64,000 nt of DNA. Source: Corydoras sp. C115 (taxonomy: Eukaryota > Chordata > Actinopteri > Siluriformes > Callichthyidae). The position numbers were made by a program, and so were the translations under genes. The stretch spans positions 792,501 through 856,500 of the forward strand of contig JAFMOC010000231.1 in NCBI GenBank assembly GCA_019802505.1, read 5' to 3'. This document shows, one piece after another, positions 23,836 through 36,300 of the stretch. How positions within the stretch are numbered: the first letter of the stretch is position 1; each line of letters opens with the position of its first letter. The notes under the pieces were generated by a model. It was not told where the DNA came from and did no database searches. It was given only the letters and a program-made list of their open reading frames with translations.

Positions 23836-26225
23836 CGGCAGCTGTTTCTGCCTCCCAGGCCGGCCCCCCGTCCCCCCCGTCCCCAGCCCCTGTGTTTAAA
23901 CTCCTCAGTGGGGTTATATTGTGCACGTGTGTGTGTTGTACGGCGCCCCCTGCAGCAGCCGGACCAAACAGTCCTCTCACAGTGCTGTCCACGGCAGGAA
24001 GCGGAACGTACACACCGCCGAGGTGGAACCGGTCAGCGTTCTCCATCAGCGGTCCTCAAATGGCGAGTCCACCATCAAGTTCCGTCGGGGATAATTAATG
24101 AGTAATTAGAAATGTGACATTATTTAAAACGTTGATTCACTTTAACATCGGGTTTAAACTCACGCCGTCCACATGGACGCTACACGGCTTGTCATTGGTC
24201 GAAAGGAGACATGTGACAGGCGTTGTGCAGGGAACATGGTGCTCACCCGTTTTCCTCCTGAACCTGAACCCCCACGGACTGGAACCTGCACAGTTCTCCA
24301 GAAACCTCCGTCTCCTCCGGACCGTCCACCTGCACAGGACGAAAGGAAGGCTTCATTCCTCTAGCCCCACCCACCAGTCCTTTAGCCCCACCCACCAGTG
24401 CTCTAGACCCATCCACCATTCTTCTAGACCCACCCACCATTCCTCTAGACCCACCCATCAGTCCTCTAGTCCCACCCACCATTCCTCTAGACCCACCCAC
24501 CATTCCTCTAGACCCACCCACCATTCCTCTAGTCCCACCCACCAGTCCTCTAGTCCCACCCATCAGTCCTCTAGTCCCACCCATCAGTCTTCTATTCCCA
24601 CCCACCAGTCCTCTAAACCCACCCACCATTCTTCTAGACCCACCCACCAGTCCTCTAGCACCACCCACCATTCCTCTAGCCCCACCCACCAGTCCTTTAG
24701 CCCCACCCACCAGTGCTCTAGACCCATCCACCATTCTTCTAGTCCCACCCATCAGTCCTCTAGTCCCACCCACCAGTCCTCTAGACCCACCCACCAGTCC
24801 TCTAGACCCACCCACCAGTCCTCTAGACCCACCCACCATTCCTCTAGTCCAACCCACCAGTCCCTTAGCCCCACTCACCAGTCCTCTAGACCCACCCACC
24901 ATTCCTCTAGCCCCACCCACCATTCCTCTAGTCCCACCCACCATTCCTCTAGCCCCACCCACCAGTCCTCTAGTCCCACCCAGTGTTCTTCTAGTCCCAC
25001 CCACCAGTTCTCTAATCTCACCCATCAGTCCTCTAGTCCCACCCAATGTTCATCTAGTCCCACCTTCTTATCCCTCTTGTCCTACCCTCCACCACTCTAG
25101 TCCCACCTCTATTCCTCTGGTTCGACCCTCCTGTTCCTCTTGCCCCCCCCCCCCGTTGTTCCTCTCCCACCCCGTTAATCTAGTCCCCCCCTCACCCACC
25201 ACTTCCTCTCGCCCTTTCCACTCACCTGTATCCCTATGGACAGACACTTCCTCAGTACGTCCCTCCTCCTCCCGTCCTCGCCGGCCCCCGGCCCCTCGGT
25301 CAGGGCGAGCGTGCTGCAGGTGACGTGCTGGCTGACGGGGCCGTGGACCTGGGCGTTGGCGGCCTCGATGGCGGCGGTCAGCGCCTTCATGCTGTCGATG
25401 CTCTCGGTGGAGTTGCCAAGCGCCGGGTCGGCGGTGATCATGGCGCGGCGGGCGGGCTCGTCGTACGCGTCCTGCGCCGACTCCGTGCTGCTCTGCGTGG
25501 TGATGGAGATGTACGGCTGCGTGGGCGTCGACCGCGGTGGCACGGGGGGCGGGGCCTTCTTGTAGGTCGTGATGCATGACGACACTGCGAATGGAGGAGC
25601 CGACAGGAGTTACGCAAAAGGACGCCAATACGGCATCATCATCATCATGAAAATACTTCACCTTTAATATTAACAGGTCATGGGGCAATTTGAACATACA
25701 ACATATTCAGACACACTACATATACTCCATCACGGTGAGCAGTAGGCGGAGTTCAGGACTTTAGGAGGTCAGGGTTCAATGGGGGTGAGGGTGGGGGGTG
25801 AAGGAACCCCCCCACAGCTCCACCGCCATGTGTGCGCGCAGATGACGGAGCGGGAGACTAAACAGTGGCTGCTCGCTTTCTTACAGCTCCCTCATTTCCT
25901 GCCGCCGCCGGCTGGAGCAAGTTAGTACAGGTCTACACCACCCCCCCCCCCAACACACAACACACACACACACACACTCTCCACCCCCCCACTAAACCCC
26001 CCCACCTCACACACAAACATCAAAGAGCAAGATGGGTAGGACTGACAGTGTCCTGTGTCTAACACTGTGTGTGCTGGTGTGTGTGTGTGTGTGTGCTGGT
26101 TTGTGTGTGTGTGTGTGGTGGGGGGGTGGAGCTTCTGTTTCTAATTAACCCACTACATGCTGAATAGTAACCTCTTTGTCCCGAGTGACGAACCTCTGAA
26201 AGCATACGAGGCTAATGTGCATATG

Positions 26226-26268
<43 letters not shown>

Positions 26269-26475
26269 AGTGGAATGTGTGTGAGTGTGTGTGTGTGTGT
26301 CCAGTTCAAATTCTAAACTTTTTGACTTCCTGGAGATGAGGATGGATGAGGTCATGCCTCAGTTGCTGAGTCATTTCCTTTATACCTCGCACAGTTGGCA
26401 TGCCGGGATAGGACATAATAAATAAAGTTCGGCCTGCTACCAGTCACCTGAGAGAGAGAGAGAGACCTGTACAAA

Positions 26476-26513
<38 letters not shown>

Positions 26514-26581
26514 TATATACACACACACACACATATATATATATAAACACACACACACTTACATATATATATATACACACA

Positions 26582-26614
<33 letters not shown>

Positions 26615-26622
26615 TTTTACAT

Positions 26623-26659
<37 letters not shown>

Positions 26660-27321
26660 CACACTTACATATACACACACACACACACCATGTGACAGGT
26701 TGTGGAATTTATGACATCGTCGGTTGCTAGGTTACTCCGTCACAAAGACCCCCAGCTGTCCATCCAGAGCAGAAGAGACAGAGAGCTGACAGACTCCGCC
26801 CACTTTTTCAAACTCCAGACGAAGCCACGCCTCCTTTACCACCCACTGACACACACACTGAGTGTGATCTACATCCCCAAAGTAGTGCACTTCAGAATCG
26901 CTCCCTATTACAGATCCAGTGCACTAGTTAGTGTGTCAGCCATATCACTACATAGGTCGCCTAGATTTGTAGTGGAAACTACAGCTGTGTTCATAGAGTT
27001 GTTCCCTATGAAAGATCTAGTGCACTAGATAGTGTGTATTGTTGTTCTGACTACCTTCATGGTGCAGTTCAAAAGTCCCCTTGATTTGTAGTGTGCACTA
27101 CAGCTGTGTTGAGACCCGCACGCTATTACAGATCTAGTGCACTAGATAGTGTATCAGCCATGCTGTAGTGTTGTTCTGACTCCCTACATAGTGCACTACA
27201 TAGGTCTCCTAGATTTGTAGTGTATACTACAGTCACTGCCTATTACAGATCTAGTGCACTAGATAGTAAGTCAGAAGAACACTACAACATGTCTGACTCA
27301 CTATCTAGTGCACTAGATCTG

Positions 27322-27355
<34 letters not shown>

Positions 27356-27443
27356 AGCAGCTGACAGACCGAATGATTGAATTGGAACCCCAACTCTGAG
27401 CTCACAATGCATTTGCAGGTGATGAATGTCTAAATGACTTCCT

Positions 27444-27500
<57 letters not shown>

Positions 27501-28456
27501 ACCTCCAAGACAGAGATGGATGACCTTAGGGGTCACGACCCTGCGGCACAAAAGCCTTTCCATCTGAAAACACAGGAATGTGGGCAAGCATTCATAGCTC
27601 TACACATCCTCACTATCTAGGCACCCTACATCTAGGGGCTCCTGCTGTGAGTGTTACTTTATTGCCGATCCTGCATTTAATCGAACATCGGGACTTCAGC
27701 GTCCTGCCTAAAGTCACATGACGTCCTCTGAAGAGCTGCATCCAGAATGGCATACTGCATACTAAACAGTACACAAGGGCAGTAGGCAAGAAGAAGTAGT
27801 GTGTCCAAAATATGTAGTGTGCATCAATAAGTAGGTGAGAATTCTCCGTAGGATGAACTAAACCTAAAAGCAGAGGACTTGGTTGAAAGCGCCTAGTGCA
27901 TAATATGTAGTACACAAGAGCTAGTAGTGGGATAAGGATCCGGCTGTGTCCGAAATCGCATACTGCATACTAAACAGTACACAAGAGCAGCAGGTGAGAA
28001 TAGATAGGATGTATAAACATGAAGTGTGTATAAGCAACTGAATGTAAAAACTAAGGACGCATGTCCGAAATCGCGTACTACTTACTACATAGTATGTAAG
28101 AACTAGGGAGGGTAGTATGTCCGAAAACACTAAACGCATCAAGTACTACATACTAAATACGTCTGCCTGCATTTAAAAACATGCCTTCTAGTATGTAGTA
28201 TGCCAATGTAGTAGACGAGAATGGTTAGTATGTCTGAATACACAGTATGCATCAAGTAGTGTTTAAATTTTCCAAAACTAAGGACTTAGGCTCCGGCTGT
28301 TTCCTCAACCCCCCCCCCCCCTTCCGAAGTCCCTAACACACTTGCCCTAAGTAGGGAGCAAGTCTAACTCGGAGCCTCACTCTCCTGAAATGCCATTTCC
28401 TGCAAATCATCAACACTGAAGTGGCATTTTTGGCTTCCCAGAAGTGTGTTTTCAGA

Positions 28457-28499
<43 letters not shown>

Positions 28500-28584
28500 A
28501 CTCTTTCTGGAAAAGTAAAGAGGAGACAGCGTGTAATTAAGGTTAAGCCCCACCCTCGTAATGAAAACCTAAACCATGCATCGG

Positions 28585-28624
<40 letters not shown>

Positions 28625-28632
28625 AACACACT

Positions 28633-28672
<40 letters not shown>

Positions 28673-31600
28673 TGCACACAAAATATATCACAATGAACAC
28701 ACACAAACATACACATACAAACACACACACACAAACATACAAACATGCACACACACAAAATATATCACAATGAACACACACACAAAATAAACACACACAC
28801 ACAAACACACACACAATATATTACAATGAACACACACACAAAATAAACACACACAAACACATGCACACACAAAATATATCACAATGAATACACACACACA
28901 AACACATCCACACACACACAATATATCACAATGAACACACACACACACACACAAAATAAACACACACACAAACACATGCACACAAAATATATCACAATGA
29001 ACACAGACACACACACACACACACACACAAACATACATTAACACACACACACACACCAACCAACACAGGCCTCAACAGACAGACCTAAATGAGACGGGGA
29101 CAAAGCGAGAACCCGTTCGGTTCCGTGTGTGTGGTTCCTCTTTGGTTCCGTGATGGGTTCATGTTTTTGGACTGTGGAAAGAAACCGGAGAACCCTAAGG
29201 AAACCCACGCGGACACGGGGAGGACATGCAAACTCCACCCAGATTGGAATTCGAACTTGAATCTCCAGCGCTAAACAACTAAGCCACTTTGCCCCCATCA
29301 AGGTAAATTAAATGCTCTAATTTGCCCATATGTAGTGTGTGTGTGTGTGTGTGTGTCTAGTGATAGATTGCCCCCTGTCCTGGGTGTATCTGCCCAGCGC
29401 CCGAAACGTTCTCCTCTAGACGTCATCGGGGGGGAACGACGGAAAATCAACAAAGCTAGCAAGTGGGGAAATTGGTGTAGCTGACATGTAACATTATTAG
29501 CGTTGCGGGTACTTAACTCTCTCAGTTCAGAGGTTTCACATTCTCAACAGATTTATTGATCGCAGAACGTGACGGAGATGATTGAAAAAAAAAAACAAGC
29601 CCACGTCATAACGTTGCACCATGCGGCTTTGTTGTTGTTGTTGTTGTTGTTGTCATCTAGTTCCGTTTTTCAGAAATCCTTTTGCAATATGACCGTTATA
29701 GCTAAATATTAGCATTTACGACAATTACTGATGACAAGACACTAGGAATTTTATTGCCCCAGGGAGCCGTATTTGGGCGTAACAAGTCGCGTTTCAATGC
29801 CTCACACGTCTGTCACGGTAACGAACGGCCCTGCGGTAAACCCAGGCTGGTTCTAAAACCACCGCTACGTGTGGGACTCGATTTACAGTCAACCCGAACA
29901 CACACACACACACACACACACACACCTTTGATGCTGAGTGAGGGCGTGTCTGAGAGGAAACGATTACCTCGATTGCAGACATGCCACGACAGACTGAGGG
30001 TGCGAGAGAGAGTGAGAACCAGCGTGGAACAGACGGAGACAGTGGAACCTCCTGCAGACCGCTAACTGCGTCCAATAAAACGCTCGTAACGTCCTAATAA
30101 TAGTAATGATACAGGTTCGGGGCCTAATTATGTCCTCGTGTGTCACCATGCAACCCAAATGCCTCAGCCTTCCACCGTGGGGCACTACGGAGGACACGGT
30201 ACTGCCGGTCCTCATAAGGAAAGATCCCACACGTCCTGACACACATCCTTTAGTTTTTCCAATTTTTCAAAATGGACACCGCTGAGCCTGGGTCCTCACA
30301 AGGTTTCGTTCCTTAAAAGAACAGTTAACACAGCTTTTGCCTTGCCACCGTCGCTTCAGACTGATTTGAGACGTACTGTTGTAAAAAGCGCGCGTCATCG
30401 TCGTACGGTCTCGTTACGCACCCGAAAACAAGCCTTCGTCACGTTCTGCAATCAATAAATATGCTGAGAACCCAACGTCTGTGGTCTGTGATCAGCAGAA
30501 CCTCTGAACGACGAGGTGGTTTAGAAATCGAAATGCCAAAATTTTTCGCGTCACGTCAGCTAATTCGACTGCGCATCGTAACCCGGAACTACATCACAAT
30601 AGCTATCACTTTGTGGCGACGTAACCCAACAACAACAAAGCTAACGCGTCAAAATATTAGCATTACGATGCAGAGTTTTGGATAAATTGCCGCCATTGTG
30701 TTCTGTGTTGAATAGAAATGTTCGTAAATTGGTACGTTTTCCTCCGAGGACATTTCTGCAGATTCTCTGAACTACAAGGTGGGTATAATGTCGTAACGTT
30801 ACTATTGCCACATGCTAGCTAATACTACTGCGCATTAAATTAAGGCGGGAATGTGGAGGTCGTGGGTCGTCCTACGTCCTAAAGTACTAAGCGAGTAATG
30901 CCAGTAAACAAACGTAAAACATAGCTAGCATGTAGCAACGTTAGCATTATTACTCTCGAACCTTCTTGTAATTCAGAGGCTCCTGCGATTTAAGGGCGAT
31001 TTAAGAAAATTTTCCACAAATGTGTACGTATTTGGTTTTAAACATATTTATTCAACGTAGACCCTGATGGAGGCGATTCTTTGGTAATGTTTGGTGATAT
31101 TATATTTTAATATTTACATTTTTTCTATGCTGCTATATTTAACTTTTAATTTAATATATTTTTTTCTAACATAATATTTTAAATTAAAAATTTTTAATTC
31201 TAAAACTTAGGGTAAACTGGGTCCGTAAACCAGTACCACGTTTCCTGTACCACGTGTTACATAAATAGCGTGACACAAAGTGCATTATGTTTGTCGCCAA
31301 CAAACATGACACCGTCTGCACTGTGACGACACACTTCACTGCTTTATTCATCCGAACCCGAATCATGAGGTTGTGAGCGGTGAAAAGCTAATTATATGGA
31401 GGTTATGGCGACACCTACCGGACACAATTGAAGGAAGTCGTTAGTCAGTCGTAATCCGTTTGGTTCCATGTGATTATTTAAGCAAGACTTGACGTTTGTC
31501 GCCATCTAGTGTTCAGAAGTGCGACTGCAGACCCTGTTCGCTTGAACTAGCAAGTTATTTAAAAGTTAACCACGTAAGAAATAACGTACGATAATTCGAA

Positions 31601-33322
31601 TTACAAAATTAGAGGTTTCGTGTAATCAGCAAATTAGCATAAAAATGTCCACTGAAGAAAAAATGATGGGGTTCTAATCATAATAAAGCACCACAGAACG
31701 CGATGGAGGTGATTTTTGGAAAAACGCCACGTCACGATGATATTGCTAGTTAAAAGCTTTGTTGTCGTCCAGTTACGCTTTTCTTTTAATACTTTGGTAC
31801 TCATCCGTGAAAAGTTTTATCCATCCATCCATTATCTTCCGCTTTATCCTCTACTGGGGGGGGGGGGGGTTCTCCATGCCCATCCAGAGGAGAATGTTTC
31901 GGGCGCTGGGCAGATACACCCAGGACAGGGTGCCAATCTATCACTGGGCACACACTCACTTACACAGCACACTACATGGGGCAATTGGGAGAATTCAATT
32001 GACCTCGATCCATGTTTTTGGACTGTGGGAGGAAACCGGAGAACCCAGAGGAAACCCACGTGGACACGGTGAGGACATGCAAACTCCACCCAGATTGGGA
32101 TTCGAACCGGGAATCCCTACAGCTGAGAGGAGAACATGCTAAACCACTAAGCCACCGTCACACCCTAAAAAGTCTTATGAATGTTGATAATGTATCGGGT
32201 TCTAAATGTTCTAAATATTTGTCCGTCACAGAACGTGATGGATGACATTATTACTTACAGACTAACAAATGCGCACTAGCATTAGATTGCAATTGGGGTT
32301 CTAATCTGATCTCATTATCTTCCTCTATTAGGGTCATGAGGGGAGGGGGGGTTCTCATGCCCAACCAGGGGAGAACGTTTTGGGCGCTGGCCAGTACCAT
32401 CGCTGGACACACATTTACTCAGACACACAAACTTTATGGGGGTAATTTGGATAGGTCCAGTTTGAAGCCGCCAATTCACCTTGATTCATGTTTTTGGACT
32501 GTGGGAGGAAACTGGAGAACCCGGAGGAAACCCACGCGGACATGGGGAGAACATGCAAACCCCACCCAGATAGGGACTCGAACCTGGATCCCCAGTGCTG
32601 AGAGGCGGATGTGCTAACCACGCGTTATGAGCTACAGGGAACGAATCATTTTGCGGATTGTTCGTCCACTTTGAACCCAAACGCAAACGTATTAACTGAA
32701 TAACGTAACTAGACAACATTAAAGCTAGCATTAAATATGTTTTCAAAAATGACCAACAGTACATCATTGGTGGACATCTTCCTCCTCTACATCATTATCA
32801 TCATCATCCTCTGAATTATGAAGAAGTTTAAGAGGTGTTACGTTAATATAAACTAACTAACTAACAACAGTACGCTAGAGCAAATTTAGGCCGGACTAAG
32901 GAAGATGGGCGTCGTGTCACTTTGTGGTTCGTCTTCGTTCCTCAAGGACGAGCGTGGAAATATTAAATATTAAAAAAGTACCATGAGTAGACAACAACAA
33001 AGCTAGCCTGTCGTTATGTTAGTATTACGACTTTTCGGAATTCTGGGGGAAAAAAATGTACATAGCAGAAAACGCATCAGGTTCTGAACATATTTATCGA
33101 CCGCAGAACGTGACGGGGTGATTTTTGATTTTTGGCCCAACTGACACGGTGTTGAGCACAAAATGAGACACGACCCCAGTGGTTCATGGGAAAAGTTAGG
33201 CCACCCTCAGTGCCATGTCCATGACCTACATGTGCCACCTGCTGGCTTCTATCAAAGGCGTATCACAGATACAGCCGAACACACAGACACGCTATGCCAA
33301 TTTAGATCTTCATTAATTTTTT

Positions 33323-33353
<31 letters not shown>

Positions 33354-36300
33354 TTTTTAAAAACTTAGGTAAAAAAAAATGATGTTCAGATAAATGCTCA
33401 CAGCACTTATTTGTTGATTTCCCAAATTATTTCCTAAGATTATTAATAAACCATTCATTTGTGTTTTATTTCTTTACTTGGTTATGTTTTTAAAAAAAAT
33501 AAAATGAAATCCCAGTTACTCTGTCTCGTGGGTGCGTGTGCGCATGTGCCGGAGTCGCTGGTTACTCACAGAGGCGGCGGATCCAGGCGCCGCACATCGC
33601 GCTTTATTGCTTTCACCGCAGCAGTTTAAATACAGACGATATCGGCTTTTAAACGCAGACTTTCGATCCTCTGCGTCGAACATCAAACGTCCTGCCGGCG
33701 GCGCTCGCGGCGGTGGGCGGGTCTCGGCGATGGGCACGCGAGCGATGACGCGTCAGAGCATCACGGTTCCCGCCCTTTCGCCTCACGCGCGGTAACGTCA
33801 CTCAATAAAAATAAACTCCATTATTAACCTTAACCTCAATTAAATTAATCAATATAGAAATCAACACACTGCCCAATGTTAAAGCAATTCAACTTTCATC
33901 ATTTAATTAATATTTATATTTGATAAATCAATTTATCAAAAAAAAAAAAAAACTAATGAAATTAAATGATGAAGATCGAAACATCAGGCCAAAACTCTGA
34001 CAGGAGAATGGATTGTTCATGCGGGATTATAGAAGTGTGGCAACTGCTCTTTATGCTGCATTATAGTAGTTTTGGCAACTGTTGTTTCTTAGGGATTATA
34101 GTAGTTGTGGCAACCACTTTTTTTTTTTACAAGGGATTGCAGTGGTTGTGGCAACCAATGTTTATGCAGAATCACATTAACTGCAGCATCTGATGTTTAT
34201 GTGGGATTATAGTAGTTGTAGCAACCACATTTTATAAGGGATTATAGTAGTTGTGGCAACCACTTTTTTATAGTAGTTGTGGCAACCACATTTTATAAGG
34301 GATTATAGTAGTTGTGGCAACCACTTTTTCATAGTAGTTGTGGCAACCACATTTTATAAGGCATTATCATAGTTGTGGCAACCAAATTTTATAACGGATT
34401 ATTGTAGTTGTGGCAACCAAATTTTTCTAAGGGATTATAGTGTTTGAGGCAACCAGTTTTTTTATAGTAGTTGTGGCAACCACATTTTACAAGGCATTAT
34501 AGTAGTTGTGGCAACTATTGTTTATGTGCGATTATAGCTGCAGCTAAAACAATTAAAATTCTGGTGAGCCAACAATAACACTTTCAAAAAACAACCCCTG
34601 TCCCTGCTGGTTTCCCTAAATACCCTCTCTTACCATCTTACCCTGCCTCGATCAAAGCCCACAAACAAACTATTTAATATATATTATTAAATATATTATT
34701 TAATATATTTGCCCCCCCCCCCCCATATTTCCCATATTTCCTTGAAGATGACAACACTGGTTTCCCGGATTTGGGTGGAAACTGTAACATGGCTGACCAC
34801 AAGATGGAGCCAGAGCCATTTGAGATACATGGAATGCACTATCCAACCATACAGTAAGACACTTTATTTGCCACTTAATCTTATTCTAGAGACTGAGGTC
34901 AGAGAGAAACCCTTGTAAGTACAGGGAGGACATTTCGACCTGGATCCCCAGTGCTAGAAGGACAACATGCTAATCACTACGCCACCATGACGCCACCCAT
35001 TTTTTCTCTTCTACTATTAAAGACTTGATCCCTACCTGTGCTGCTCTGGATGGTCCTGACGGTGGTGGTGGTGGTGGTGGTCTGGGGAGGTGAAGGGGTC
35101 CGCAGGGCCACCACTCCCTCATCCTCGCCGTCGTCCTCTTTGGAGCAGCCCTTCTCAATGGCACGCACGTAGCTGTGACTGCGCATCCGGAAGCTTCCGG
35201 AATCTGGGAGGTCCAGAGCATCCACCGCTTGCGACTCCATCTCGCTGAAGACGCTCTCGCACACCGCCTCGATTTTCCCGTTTACCTCCACCTCGCTCAC
35301 CTGTGGGTTAAAACACGGCGTCTTATGGACCAAGACAAGAACCCGTGGACTAGAACCTGTGGACTAGAAGTATTATATTGAATTTTAAAGGCCATTTTAC
35401 GGTTTTAATTGACACCTCAATTTGAAAATAGCAGAATCCTGAGCGTCAAAGGAAGTATAGTCAGTTAGCGCAGTGGTCCAAGGAGCGTGAAATCATCCAT
35501 TTTTAGGGATTAGCAATTTTTTATTAGCGATCCCAAGGCATTTCAACAGGAGTGGGACCAAATTTGGGTCCAAAAACGATTTATGGCGAATTGTATACTA
35601 GTATAACAAACAAAACGATTGTTATTCTAGTAATTAACCATCCTTGTAGTAATGCAACATACCTCATGCCATCCATCACCCGGCCACTAGATGGAGTCAG
35701 AGGTAGTTAAACAGGGACCGATTATTTGTTTGTCGTTGTAAACCTTGTGATACAGCACATGCTGTGCAATTTTTGGCATTTTGCCGCCAAAAATCGCCTT
35801 TTAAATGCTACTTACTTTGTTTCACTCAATTTTATGAGCCCTCTATCGAACAGTCAGAATCTCTCCCACACTTGGCCTCACTGTGCACATGATCTAGCCT
35901 CAATTACGTAAAAAACTGGCCTCGGGTCAGCAAACGCGGGCGAAGTCATGCCAAGACAGAAGGATGGCAAACCTGGCTTATTGTGCTCATGGCTCGCATG
36001 TAGCTCTCGTTTCGGGAGCGGAATTTGGGCGAGCCCAGCAGGCCCGCTGGGTCCAGGCTGTCCAAACTGCGGTTAATGGACACCTCACTCACCGCACGCA
36101 AGTAGCTGTGGCTCCGGATCTGTAGCTTAGGGGAATGCGAGTCCGTGCTGATCCTGTATGGAGACACGGAGAAAGCAAAATTAGGATGGAGGATTGAGCA
36201 AGGAACACATTCTCCAGACGTTCTCTAAAAATGTAGTTCAGAACCTCTGATTAGAACGTTTTCTTGCATGGACGTGTTCACCTCTGGATCTTCTGAATTA

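Noticed and set aside
24114..25100. 328-codon plus-strand frame over the 21-bp repeat
   Set aside because: The repeat unit is a multiple of three and stop-free; the flanking minus strand is DLGAP1 exon and intron.
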